Shown here: positions 8,170 through 16,053 of the stretch, piece after piece
Position numbering within the stretch: the stretch's first letter is position 1
How the letters are laid out: every line of letters starts with the position of its first letter
The notes under the pieces: model-generated
The model's input: the letters and a program-made list of their open reading frames with translations, nothing else
What the model was told of the DNA's origin: nothing
The model's database searches: none
Translations under genes and position numbers: made by a program
Source of the DNA: Bacteroidales bacterium
GTDB lineage: Bacteria > Bacteroidota > Bacteroidia > Bacteroidales > P3
Assembly (NCBI GenBank): GCA_017480185.1
Contig: JAFVBC010000004.1
Coordinates: 1 to 41,200, forward strand
Direction of reading: 5' to 3'
DNA: 41,200 nt

Positions 8170-8814
8170 ATGAAAATAATACTTACAGGAGCCACAGGCT
8201 ATGTGGGAGAAGGAACGCTGCTGGAATTGCTTAAGGTTGATGCAGTGGAAAAAGTGTTGTCTGTCAGTCGCAAACCGACGGGCATAAAGCATGAGAAGCT
8301 GGAAGAGTACATCGTGTCTGACTTCATGAAACTAAAGGCTGATGATGAACACTTCAAAGACTATGATGCCGTATTCTTTATTGCGGGCATCACATCGGTC
8401 GGTACCCCAAAAGATGTATATATACGAATATCGCAGGAAATCCCCCTGCACTTTGCCACCATCATGCCAGACAAAGAGCGGATGACCTACATCTATCTCA
8501 GCGGTGCTGGCACCGACCCCAACGGCAAGCAGTTCTGGCAGAAAGTGAAGGGCAAGACTGAAACGGATATTCAGACGATGGGGTTCAAGCGAACCTTTGC
8601 TTTCCGCCCTGCAATCATGAAGTGGGCAAAAGGTCAGAAGCATATCCAGACGATGCAGTACCTCTTCCGCCCACTCTACCCACTGATTCGTCTGATGGGG
8701 CAAGGCAACAGCATGAAGGAGATTGCATTGTCTCAACTCGTTCTTGTCCGTGATGGCTACGACAAGTTTGTCATCAATCCGAAGGATATTATAGAACTGA
8801 CCAAGAAATTCTAA
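8170..8814 (+). CDS. NAD(P)-binding Rossmann-fold protein (NAD-dependent epimerase/dehydratase-like)
   Basis: 214 residues. Starts MKIILTGATGYVGEGTLLEL, with the glycine motif TGATGYVG of atypical/extended short-chain dehydrogenases. AVFFIAGITSVG corresponds to the family NAD-contact strand, and YIYLSGAGTD resembles the strand that usually carries the catalytic Ser. A clear YxxxK is not seen, so it may be a non-catalytic or NmrA-like sensor type. The ATG at 8170 is preferred over an upstream in-frame ATG (8125) because the glycine motif starts immediately after it. First of three closely spaced plus-strand genes (28- and 17-base gaps). Confidence 0.85.
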   Translation: MKIILTGATGYVGEGTLLELLKVDAVEKVLSVSRKPTGIKHEKLEEYIVSDFMKLKADDEHFKDYDAVFFIAGITSVGTPKDVYIRISQEIPLHFATIMPDKERMTYIYLSGAGTDPNGKQFWQKVKGKTETDIQTMGFKRTFAFRPAIMKWAKGQKHIQTMQYLFRPLYPLIRLMGQGNSMKEIALSQLVLVRDGYDKFVINPKDIIELTKKF

Positions 8815-8842
8815 TTCGCAAAACCAATATGAATTAGGAAAT

Positions 8843-9547
8843 ATGTTTAGCCTAAATTACAAAGTATCGACAAGTACCTGCGACAGCGAGGGTCGACTGA
8901 AATTGTATTCAGCCCTTCAGATGATGCAGGACTGCTCGGAGATGTGGATTGACAGCGAGCCTGGTGTCAAACAGTATTTCACCGAGCAAAACATGGCTCA
9001 ACTGTTGGCGTCACGCCAGGTTGAGGTGATACGTGTCCCTGAATACAAGGAAGAGCTGACGGTGACGACTTCTGTCTATGGCATGAAACCTATGTTTGGT
9101 TTCCGCAACACTTTCATCTACGATGCAGAAGGCCGTCCTTGCTACAAGACGTGGAGCATGGGGGCATTTGTGGATAAGTCAACAGGTAAACTGAAACGAG
9201 TGGATGGATCAACAATCGATTCCATGACGATGGAACCTCAGTTGGAAATGACCTATAAAGACCGCCGAATCACTTTGCCCCATGAAGGTGGAACAGTTAT
9301 CGAAGGCATAAAGGTGCTTCGTGCCGACATAGATTACAATCGCCACATGAACAATGCCAACTACATTCGCATGGCGATGGAATTGCTGCCAAAAGGTTTT
9401 GAGGTAAGAGGATTGAGAGTAGAATATCGCGTAGCGGCGAGGTTGGGCGATATACTTATTCCGACGGTATTTCAGTCAGAGGAAAGCGTAATCGTTTCGC
9501 TGGCAATTGGAAATGAAGTTAGTGCGATCATAGAATTTACACGATAG
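8843..9547 (+). CDS. acyl-ACP thioesterase family protein
   Basis: 234 residues with two hotdog repeats. Seen: LYSALQMMQDCSEMW in the first hotdog helix, KTWSMGAFVDKSTGK, and in the second half ADIDYNRHMNNANYIRMAM, the typical NxHxNNxxY motif of this family. It hydrolyses acyl-ACP to free fatty acids in the cytoplasm, ending chain elongation. Length agrees with bacterial members of the family. Cotranscription with the flanking genes is likely. Confidence 0.88.
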   Translation: MFSLNYKVSTSTCDSEGRLKLYSALQMMQDCSEMWIDSEPGVKQYFTEQNMAQLLASRQVEVIRVPEYKEELTVTTSVYGMKPMFGFRNTFIYDAEGRPCYKTWSMGAFVDKSTGKLKRVDGSTIDSMTMEPQLEMTYKDRRITLPHEGGTVIEGIKVLRADIDYNRHMNNANYIRMAMELLPKGFEVRGLRVEYRVAARLGDILIPTVFQSEESVIVSLAIGNEVSAIIEFTR

Positions 9548-9564
9548 ATAAATCGTTGAGTTAT

Positions 9565-9882
9565 ATGGCTAGTAACACCGACTTTGTACAATACATTGCC
9601 GACCAGTGTAGCAAGGCAGGCGAGATAGGCGTCAAGAAGATGTTTGGCGACTACGGCATATATTGCAACGGCAAATTGTTCGGCCTCATTTGTGATAACC
9701 GTTTCTATGTAAAACCCACTGATGCTGGACGTAAACAGCTTAAAACAGAAGAACTCCGTCCGCCCTACCAAGGGGCAAAGAAGTATTTCTATATAGCCGA
9801 TGTGGATGACCATGATTATCTTTCATCACTTGTCTGCGAGACCTGTAAAGCCCTGCCTAAACCGAAGAAAAAGAAAGCTTGA
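9565..9882 (+). CDS. TfoX/Sxy N-terminal domain protein
   Basis: 105 residues matching the TfoX_N fold: VKKMFGDYGIYCNGKLFGLI and FYVKPTDAGRK are the characteristic segments, ending in a lysine-rich tail (KPKKKKA). In gammaproteobacteria TfoX controls competence, but isolated TfoX_N proteins in Bacteroidota have no assigned role. The ATG at 9565 (MASNTDF) is used; an in-frame TTG lies three codons upstream. Last gene of the three-gene group and followed by a terminator hairpin. Confidence 0.88.
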   Translation: MASNTDFVQYIADQCSKAGEIGVKKMFGDYGIYCNGKLFGLICDNRFYVKPTDAGRKQLKTEELRPPYQGAKKYFYIADVDDHDYLSSLVCETCKALPKPKKKKA

Positions 9883-9923
9883 CGAAGAATGAGTGTAACC
9901 GAAACACCGACAGACACACGCTG

Positions 9924-9965
9924 CTGCCCGAATGTTGACAAAACGATGTTCGGGCAGTTTGTTTT
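9924..9965 (+). terminator. intrinsic terminator after the TfoX-N gene
   Basis: Stem CTGCCCGAA (9924-9932) and TTCGGGCAG (9949-9957) with a 16-base loop, then TTTGTTTTG. Ends the 8170-9882 transcription unit. Confidence 0.8.
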
Positions 9966-9979
9966 GCACCATGGCTTAC

Positions 9980-10008
9980 GCCGCATCCCCGTTTATCGTG
10001 GATGCGGC
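9980..10008. other. second hairpin in the 9883-10207 intergenic region
   Basis: Perfect 9-base stem GCCGCATCC / GGATGCGGC with an 11-base loop, 22 bases after the first terminator. No T tract follows. Possibly a back-up terminator or RNA end-stabiliser. Apart from this, the terminator and the promoter of the next gene, the 325-base gap shows nothing else. Confidence 0.5.
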
Positions 10009-10127
10009 AACATAACTTCTCCACCAATCCTCACAAGTTTGCATAATATCGATTTCTGAGCTTCCCTATTCACCCTCGGATTGTCTTTATTTTAGGATGA
10101 TTTGCGTTAATTCGCCAAAATCCCTCG

Positions 10128-10156
10128 TTTGTTACAACCTTTTTATTGTAACTTTG
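10128..10156 (+). promoter_or_regulatory. Bacteroidota promoter for the lipoprotein gene
   Basis: TTTG (10128-10131), 17 bases, TAACTTTG (10149-10156). The spacer is slightly short, but the -7 box is perfect. The ATG follows at 10208 after an A-rich leader typical of Bacteroidota translation starts. Confidence 0.65.
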
Positions 10157-10207
10157 CAATTCTAAAACTCAAGCAAACATTTATTAACAAAACAAAAAAC
10201 ATTAGCA

Positions 10208-10648
10208 ATGAAACGCTTCAGTATCATTTTGGTGGCACTGGCCACCCTGACGCTGGCTTCGTGCAGCATCTTCCAATCATCATCGAGCAACGCCGCCGCT
10301 CAGGCTGCTGGCCAATCGTGCGGATATGCCGTACAGGGTCTGTACAACAACTACAAGTCAACCGGCACTCTTAACCTCAACAACGCTTCTAACCTCACCA
10401 ATGCTCTGACCGTAGTAACAAGCTACAATCTGTTGAAAAACAATCAAAAGGATGCTTCTTACAAAAAATCGTTTGTAAGTGGTATGGTGGCCTCAAGCGC
10501 AGGTTTACTCACCACCCAGACAGCCACATCGTTTGTTGATCAACTGATGGCTTCACAAGGCCTTAACAACATAAATAGCAGCAACATAACTCAAACCGTC
10601 AACACGGCTAACACCATTGTTACGCTGCTCAAAGCCCTGAATAACTAA
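10208..10648 (+). CDS. small lipoprotein of unknown function
   Basis: 146 residues with a lipoprotein signal peptide: basic start MKRFS, hydrophobic core, and lipobox LASC with Cys at residue 19. The mature part is rich in Ser, Thr, Asn and Ala with no large domain I recognise, probably helical, and likely attached to a periplasmic-facing or surface membrane leaflet. It has its own promoter and is followed after only 6 bases by a nitroreductase gene, so the two are cotranscribed. Confidence 0.85.
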   Translation: MKRFSIILVALATLTLASCSIFQSSSSNAAAQAAGQSCGYAVQGLYNNYKSTGTLNLNNASNLTNALTVVTSYNLLKNNQKDASYKKSFVSGMVASSAGLLTTQTATSFVDQLMASQGLNNINSSNITQTVNTANTIVTLLKALNN

Positions 10649-10654
10649 GAACCG

Positions 10655-11209
10655 ATGATGGAAGCATTGGAAAACATGCGCGCCCGCCGAAGTTGCCGAG
10701 CTTTTAAGCCCGACATGCCTGAACGCGCATTGATAGAGGCCGTGTGCACGGCAGGTACCTATGCCCCTACAGGCCACAACAAACAAAGTCCACTAATTGT
10801 TGCCATAACCAACCGTCAGTTGCGCGACCAATTGAGCGCCATGAATGCGAAGATATGGAACGAACTGACGGTGAGCCATGGTGGAGTGGCTCGCGAAGGG
10901 ATAGACCCCTTCTACGGAGCACCGGTGGTTGTGGTAGTGTTGGCCAATCGCGCCGTACAAACGGCCGTTTACGATGGTTGTGCGGTGATGTGCAATATGC
11001 TAAATGCCGCCACCGCTGTGGGACTCGACTCATGCTGGATTCACCGCGCAAAACAAGAGTTCGACAGCCCAGAGGGCAAAGCCATATTGGCCTCTCTTGG
11101 CATAGAGGGCGATTATGAAGGTGTTGGCCATGTGGTGCTGGGCTACCGCGCCAAAGACCTACCTGCTATGCTGCCCCGCAAAGCAGACTACATACGTTGG
11201 GTGGAATAA
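10655..11209 (+). CDS. nitroreductase family FMN-dependent oxidoreductase
   Basis: 184 residues. The N-terminal ENMRARRSCRAFKPD carries the RRS FMN-phosphate contact of the family. TAGTYAPTGHNKQSPLIVAI matches the second flavin-contact segment, and GLDSCWIHRA plus VLGYRAKDLP match the C-terminal half. Uses NAD(P)H to reduce nitro compounds, quinones or similar in the cytoplasm; the true substrate is not evident. The start may be the ATG at 10655 or the one at 10658. Followed by a strong bidirectional terminator at 11262. Confidence 0.9.
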   Translation: MMEALENMRARRSCRAFKPDMPERALIEAVCTAGTYAPTGHNKQSPLIVAITNRQLRDQLSAMNAKIWNELTVSHGGVAREGIDPFYGAPVVVVVLANRAVQTAVYDGCAVMCNMLNAATAVGLDSCWIHRAKQEFDSPEGKAILASLGIEGDYEGVGHVVLGYRAKDLPAMLPRKADYIRWVE

Positions 11210-11261
11210 GTCCACTGTGACCTGTGCACCCGTGAATTACAGGTGTGCAAGCAATACAAGA

Positions 11262-11299
11262 TTAAGGGCTGATTAGACACATGTCTAATCAGCCCTTAA
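11262..11299. terminator. bidirectional terminator
   Basis: A perfect 18-base inverted repeat (TTAAGGGCTGATTAGACA, loop CA, then its complement) lies between the convergent nitroreductase and oadB genes. The AA/TT ends give a T-rich exit on both strands. Confidence 0.85.
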
Positions 11300-11387
11300 A
11301 TCAATTTATGCTACTCGACGCTCTGTCGTATTGTAAACTCTATGTAAACTTCTTTTTCGCGTGTGTCAAACACTACACACTCGGTCT

Positions 11388-12563
11388 TCAATGCAAGAAT
11401 GCAAGTAGGATACCAGCCGCAACAGCACTGCCTACTACACCAGCCACATTCGGTCCCATGGCATGCTGCAGCAGATAGTTGCTCTTGTCATACTCTAAAC
11501 CGATGTTGTTCGAAACACGAGCTGCATCAGGTACTGCACTGACACCCGAGTTGCCTATCAGTGGGTTAATCTTATTACCCTCTTTCAAGAACAGATTCAT
11601 TATCTTAACAAACAGCACACCACAGAATGTGGCCACAACAAAAGAACCTGCACCAAGCGCAAATATCTCAACCGACTTGGCCGACAGAAACACTTCGGCT
11701 TGGGTTGATGCCCCAACAGTGATGCCTATTAACAGCGTACACACGTTAATCACCGCATTTGATGCCACCTCCGACAGACGTTTGGTAACGCCACACTCTT
11801 TCAACAGATTGCCGAAGAACAGCATACCAAGCAGTGGCAGTCCACTCGGCACCATGAAAGCACAGAACAGCAATCCAATGATGGGAAAGGAAATTTTCTC
11901 AAGCTTCGACACCTGACGCGCAGGCTTCATCTTTATCACTCGTTCTTTTTTGGTGGTAAGCAGGCGCATGATGGGAGGTTGGATAACTGGAACAAGTGCC
12001 ATATACGAGTAAGCCGACACGGCAATGGCACCCATCAACTCGGGGGCCAACTGGCTAGAAATGAATATCGCAGTAGGACCATCGGCACCACCAATGATGC
12101 CAATTGCTCCTGCCTCATTGGGTTGAAAACCGAGCCCCAGAGCACCCATGTAGGCTGCAAATATACCCACCTGCGCTGCAGCCCCAATCAACATCAGTTT
12201 GGGGTTGGATAGCAAAGCTGAAAAATCGGTCATTGCCCCTATACCAAGAAATATTAGTGGCGGATACCATCCATTTTGCACACCGTGGTACAATATGTTA
12301 AGCACCGATCCCTGCTCATATATACCAATTTTTAGTCCTGGATAGAACGGTATGTTGCCAATCAGCATGCCGAATCCAATCGGCACAAGCAAAAGGGGTT
12401 CAAACTCATATTTTATACCAAGGAATATGAAAAGCAGTCCGATGAGTATCATTGCAATGTGACCAATCGTCACGTTTGCAAATCCAGTGTACTCTATGAA
12501 TTGTACAAGCTGCTCCGACATGAACTGGGCAAAACTGCCCCCGTCTGCTGCTAATGTAATCAT
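11388..12563 (-). CDS. Na+-translocating decarboxylase beta subunit (OadB/MmdB)
   Basis: A 391-residue integral membrane subunit. It takes carboxybiotin, releases CO2 and pumps Na+ outwards. Seen: the N-terminal IGHIAMILIGLLFIFLGIKYEFEPLLLVPIGFG region, GAMTDFSALLSNPK, the signature GIIGGADGPTAIF with the Asp needed for Na+ coupling, GVSAVPDAARV, and the C-terminal QHAMGPNVAGVVGSAVAAG. Length is close to the usual size, and no frame damage is visible. Last gene of the decarboxylase operon; 28 bases follow the biotin carrier stop. Confidence 0.95.
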   Translation of the reverse strand: MITLAADGGSFAQFMSEQLVQFIEYTGFANVTIGHIAMILIGLLFIFLGIKYEFEPLLLVPIGFGMLIGNIPFYPGLKIGIYEQGSVLNILYHGVQNGWYPPLIFLGIGAMTDFSALLSNPKLMLIGAAAQVGIFAAYMGALGLGFQPNEAGAIGIIGGADGPTAIFISSQLAPELMGAIAVSAYSYMALVPVIQPPIMRLLTTKKERVIKMKPARQVSKLEKISFPIIGLLFCAFMVPSGLPLLGMLFFGNLLKECGVTKRLSEVASNAVINVCTLLIGITVGASTQAEVFLSAKSVEIFALGAGSFVVATFCGVLFVKIMNLFLKEGNKINPLIGNSGVSAVPDAARVSNNIGLEYDKSNYLLQHAMGPNVAGVVGSAVAAGILLAFLH

Positions 12564-12591
12564 TATTGAGTTGTTGTATTATTCTTCAGCC

Positions 12592-13029
12592 TTATTCAAT
12601 CACTACGAGGACATCGCCTTCCATGACGCTATCGCCTTTACGTGCCTTGACTTCTTTCACTACACCACTACATTCTGCGTCAATATTATTTTCCATTTTC
12701 ATCGCTTCGAGCAAAACTACAGTCTGTCCCTCTTTAACAGTATCGCCGACGTTAACAAAGACATCCAATATGGTACCAGGTAAAGGCGATGTTACTTTTT
12801 GTCCACCTTGCGACGAGCCTGCATTTGAAGATTGAGTTTGAGCGGTCGATGCTTGGTTTGTCGCTGTTGGACGAGGCGATGGAACAGCCTTTTGCGTGTG
12901 TTTTAATTCGCGGTCAACCGTAACAACATATTCTTGTCCGTTGACTTCAAGTTTCATTTCCTGCCCTTCTACCTCGTTAATATTAACCTCGTAGGGTTTG
13001 TCGTTTATCTTGAATTTGTAGCTTTTCAT
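12592..13029 (-). CDS. biotin carboxyl carrier protein of the decarboxylase
   Basis: 145 residues. The C-terminal biotinyl domain has LLEAMKMENNIDA with the lysine that receives biotin, followed by VVKEVKARKGDSVMEGDVL. A Pro/Ala/Thr/Ser/Gln linker lies at about residues 50-80, and the N-terminal part (SYKFKINDKPYEVNINE) forms the small strand domain usual in Bacteroidota gamma/delta carriers. It shuttles CO2 between the MmdA carboxyltransferase and the membrane beta subunit. Lies between oadG-like (5 bases upstream) and oadB. Confidence 0.93.
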   Translation of the reverse strand: MKSYKFKINDKPYEVNINEVEGQEMKLEVNGQEYVVTVDRELKHTQKAVPSPRPTATNQASTAQTQSSNAGSSQGGQKVTSPLPGTILDVFVNVGDTVKEGQTVVLLEAMKMENNIDAECSGVVKEVKARKGDSVMEGDVLVVIE

Positions 13030-13034
13030 ACGCC

Positions 13035-13973
13035 TTATTTTCTTCTGTTGGTAAAATAGTGGTTCATGTTGTAGAATTTAGCATTCCACGGAGTCCAAGT
13101 CCGTTCGGCTCGTTCTATGGTCAATATGTCGGCCTCATCGTCATGTAGCTCGTCGGTATAGAGATGAACGGCAGCAGCAATGGCCGCTATGACATCATCT
13201 TGATTGTTGACATTTTCAACACTTGCACCTTTTCTCTCGGAGGTATCTGATGTTTTCTTCGCCGATTTACGTCCCTCGACACCCGATATCAACTTACTTG
13301 AGCCTTGTAATATTAACGTTATAACTACCAATGCTAAAAACACTACAGCCACAGCCACAGCCGTAAGTCCGATGCCAATGGGGTCGGTCTCCTTTATTCG
13401 TTCCGACTGTTTGGGTACACGATAGTGTATTGTAGCGGCCTTCGCACTTTGCAGACTGTCGTAGTTATCGGAAATTGGCAGGGCTACAATGTCGTACCCT
13501 CCACGGCTAAACCCCACAATGTGCAACAATCCATCCTCCTCGTGCATAGCGTATGCACGACAGGGCATGTCTCTACGTGCCACAAGGTGCAACGTTCCAG
13601 CAGTGTCGGCATCGAACTCAAGCACTCCAAGATACGACTTGTCGATTTGTGCCGACGCCAAAAAGAAGATGCGGCCATCAAACACACCCACAGAAACTGG
13701 GCGTATGATGTCGTTCACATCATGACGTTTCACTTGATTGTCGGTAACAAAACGTCCCTGACGCACAATGCTGTCGTCCTGCAACACAAGCAAATCCACA
13801 GCACAGTCGGCGCTATCAATTACCACGTATGCACCCATCTGAGGCACATACACACTTTTAACACTTGAAAAATTATGGATGAGGTTTTGTGGAGACTCGA
13901 ACGGCTGCGATTGAGCCCCAATCGAACATACCGTCCAAAGGAGTATTAAGAACGTTCGTTTCAGTCTGTTCAT
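13035..13973 (-). CDS. OadG-family decarboxylase membrane subunit with large periplasmic N-terminal part
   Basis: 312 residues from the ATG at 13973, which gives a clean signal peptide (MNRLKRTFLILLWTVCSIGA). An ATG 8 codons upstream is possible but places charged residues before it. The first 180 or so residues are a predicted periplasmic beta-rich region (repeated LLVLQDD, FDGRIFFL-like strands). A TM segment (IGIGLTAVAVAVVFLALVVI) and a charged cytoplasmic tail typical of OadG follow. OadG usually has fewer than 120 residues and links alpha to beta; the N-terminal extension is the oddity. The C-terminal tail RTWTPWNAKFYNMNHYF contains the Trp-Pro-Trp ending seen in OadG relatives. Confidence 0.8.
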   Translation of the reverse strand: MNRLKRTFLILLWTVCSIGAQSQPFESPQNLIHNFSSVKSVYVPQMGAYVVIDSADCAVDLLVLQDDSIVRQGRFVTDNQVKRHDVNDIIRPVSVGVFDGRIFFLASAQIDKSYLGVLEFDADTAGTLHLVARRDMPCRAYAMHEEDGLLHIVGFSRGGYDIVALPISDNYDSLQSAKAATIHYRVPKQSERIKETDPIGIGLTAVAVAVVFLALVVITLILQGSSKLISGVEGRKSAKKTSDTSERKGASVENVNNQDDVIAAIAAAVHLYTDELHDDEADILTIERAERTWTPWNAKFYNMNHYFTNRRK

Positions 13974-14020
13974 CGTTATTTTTGTTCTAAACATCAAATA
14001 TCAACAGCGAAAAAAGATAG

Positions 14021-14066
14021 GCCGAGAAAGGTGACCATTATGATATTTTTAGACACCTCTCTCGGC
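14021..14066 (-). terminator. intrinsic terminator inside the decarboxylase operon
   Basis: A 13-base stem with one mismatch (14021-14033 with 14054-14066), followed on the minus strand by CTATCTTTTTTCG. It lies after the Cys-rich lipoprotein stop and before the oadG-like gene, so a fraction of transcripts should stop after mmdA and the lipoprotein gene. Confidence 0.8.
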
Positions 14067-14078
14067 TCCCGGTCAAAA

Positions 14079-14336
14079 TTACTTCTGACACTCTTCGGCT
14101 TTCGGGCACTGCTTTTGGCAGCATTGCATAGCGGCGGTGTCGCCAGCCTTGCAGCAAGCAGAATCTTTTTTAGCGCAGCATGCGGTGCTATCGCACGGCT
14201 TGTCGCATTTCTTTTCGCATTGTTCTTGCTGAGCGCAACCGGCGTCAGTACTCTCTTCTGCGGGTTTGCTGTTGCACGAGAGCATAGCAAATGCCAATGC
14301 AACGGCCATGAACGATGAAATAACTACTTTTTTCAT
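14079..14336 (-). CDS. small cysteine-rich lipoprotein
   Basis: 85 residues. Signal peptide MKKVVISSFMAVALAFAML, then lipobox MLSC. The mature part has 13 cysteines including the lipidated one, arranged as CxxxCxxxC and CC pairs (CEKKCDKPC, ACCAKK, ACCKAG, QCCQKQC), rich in Lys, Asp and Glu and lacking aromatic residues. This composition suggests metal binding or extensive disulphides in the periplasm; no family is recognised. It lies 38 bases downstream of mmdA and before the internal terminator, so it is cotranscribed with the carboxyltransferase. Confidence 0.8.
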   Translation of the reverse strand: MKKVVISSFMAVALAFAMLSCNSKPAEESTDAGCAQQEQCEKKCDKPCDSTACCAKKDSACCKAGDTAAMQCCQKQCPKAEECQK

Positions 14337-14374
14337 TTTTTTGATATTTTAATGATGTTTTGAATTTCACTGGT

Positions 14375-15934
14375 TTATAGAGGAATATTGCAATGCTTTT
14401 TCATGGGCAAAGCATCCTTCTTGGTTTGCAATGCTTGCAGCGCACGTATCACGCGAAAACGGGTATTGCGCGGTTCTATAACGTCGTCAATATATCCAAA
14501 CTTGGCTGCATTGTATGGGTTAGCAAACTGGTCGTTATATTCTTTTTCTTTCTCGGCCATAAACTTAGCCTTCTCTTCAGGGTCTGTAATTTCTTTCAGT
14601 TCACGACCATGCAGCACCTCTGTTGCTCCACTTGCACCCATAACAGCTATTTGCGCCGTTGGCCAAGCATAGTTAATGTCGCTGCGCAGTTGCTTACAAC
14701 TCATCACTATATGTGCACCGCCGTAACTTTTACGCAACGTAACGGTTACTTTGGGCACAGTGGCTTCGCCATAGGCAAAAAGCATCTTTGCACCATGAGC
14801 AATCACACCATTATATTCCTGCCCTGTACCTGGTAAGAAACCTGGAACATCAACCAACGTAACCAGTGGGATATTAAAGGCATCGCAAAAACGAACAAAA
14901 CGAGCCCCCTTGCGAGCGGCATTGCTATCAAGCACTCCAGCCATTGATTTGGGCTGATTTGCAACCACACCAACACTCATACCACCCATGTGTGCAAAGC
15001 CCACGACAAGATTTGGGGCAAAACGCTCGTGCACCTCCAAGAACTCACCATCGTCTACTATTGCCGAAATCACACCTTTAACATCGTATGCTGCATTGGG
15101 GTTGTCGGGAATAATTTCGTTCAAACTATCCTCCTTACGATCAATCGGGTCGTTGGTTGGGCGCACTGGTGCCTCCTCAAAGTTGTTGGAAGGCAAGTAG
15201 GAAAGCAAATTTCTGATCAACTGAAGTGTAGCTTCCTCGGTTTCACCCACAAAGTGAGCAACGCCACTCTTGCTGGCGTGAACCATTGCGCCTCCGAGTT
15301 TATCGACCGTAACATCTTCGCCTGTAACTGTTTTAACCACTTTAGGGCCTGTCAAAAACATATAACTATTCTGTTTTGACATCAAGATGAAGTCGGTCAA
15401 CGCCGGACTATAGACCGAGCCTCCTGCACATGGACCAAAGATTGCACTTATCTGCGGCACAACTCCCGAAGCGAGAATATTTCGTTCAAATATCTCACCA
15501 AAACCAGCCAACGCACTACATCCTTCTTGAATGCGTGCTCCACCCGAGTCGTTCAACCCAATGACCGGTGCACCCACCTTCATAGCCTGGTCCATTATTT
15601 TGCATATCTTCAGCGCCATTGTCTCGCTCAACGAGCCACCAAAGACGGTGAAATCTTGGGCAAAAACGTAGACCGGTCTACCATTAACCGTGCCATGTCC
15701 GGTCACAACACCGTCGCCAAGAAACGACTGCTTTTGCATGTCGAAGTTGGTGCAACGATGGGTAACAAACATATCAAATTCCTCAAACGACCCCTCATCA
15801 AGGAGGAGTGCAATACGCTCACGAGCTGTAAGTTTTCCCTGTTCGTGCTGCTTGTCTATTCTTTTCTGTCCTCCACCTATTCTCGCCTCCTCTCGTTTGT
15901 CAAGCAGTTCCTTTATTTTCTGTTCAAAAGCCAT
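14375..15934 (-). CDS. mmdA: methylmalonyl-CoA decarboxylase / propionyl-CoA carboxylase carboxyltransferase subunit
   Basis: A 519-residue biotin-dependent acyl-CoA carboxyltransferase. Seen: [17 protein letters not shown] near the N-terminus, [24 protein letters not shown] (oxyanion glycines), [20 protein letters not shown], then in the second half [18 protein letters not shown] and [20 protein letters not shown]. It transfers CO2 from methylmalonyl-CoA to biotin; with the carrier and OadB/OadG it forms the membrane Na+ pump of the succinate-to-propionate route. First gene of the operon with a good promoter at 16022-16053. The carboxyltransferase alone cannot distinguish propionyl-CoA carboxylase; the oadB neighbour decides for decarboxylase. 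Confidence 0.93.
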   Translation of the reverse strand: MAFEQKIKELLDKREEARIGGGQKRIDKQHEQGKLTARERIALLLDEGSFEEFDMFVTHRCTNFDMQKQSFLGDGVVTGHGTVNGRPVYVFAQDFTVFGGSLSETMALKICKIMDQAMKVGAPVIGLNDSGGARIQEGCSALAGFGEIFERNILASGVVPQISAIFGPCAGGSVYSPALTDFILMSKQNSYMFLTGPKVVKTVTGEDVTVDKLGGAMVHASKSGVAHFVGETEEATLQLIRNLLSYLPSNNFEEAPVRPTNDPIDRKEDSLNEIIPDNPNAAYDVKGVISAIVDDGEFLEVHERFAPNLVVGFAHMGGMSVGVVANQPKSMAGVLDSNAARKGARFVRFCDAFNIPLVTLVDVPGFLPGTGQEYNGVIAHGAKMLFAYGEATVPKVTVTLRKSYGGAHIVMSCKQLRSDINYAWPTAQIAVMGASGATEVLHGRELKEITDPEEKAKFMAEKEKEYNDQFANPYNAAKFGYIDDVIEPRNTRFRVIRALQALQTKKDALPMKKHCNIPL

Positions 15935-16021
15935 GAATATGGATTTTAATGTACTATCACTTTTCTATACACACCTCATTCCCAATCTGTTATACAGGCA
16001 AGATACAGGCATGTACTTTTG

Positions 16022-16053
16022 CAAAAATACTAATTTTTCTTAAATTCACCAAT
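16022..16053 (-). promoter_or_regulatory. promoter of the mmdA operon
   Basis: On the minus strand: ATTG (16050-16053), 20 bases, TATTTTTG (16022-16029). The -33 box lies inside the 3' end of the protease gene. The leader to the mmdA ATG at 15934 is about 80 bases. Confidence 0.65.

Noticed and set aside
13994-14302. 102-codon minus-strand frame overlapping the Cys-rich lipoprotein
   Set aside because: Shadow of the lipoprotein frame, which has a clear signal peptide and lipobox.
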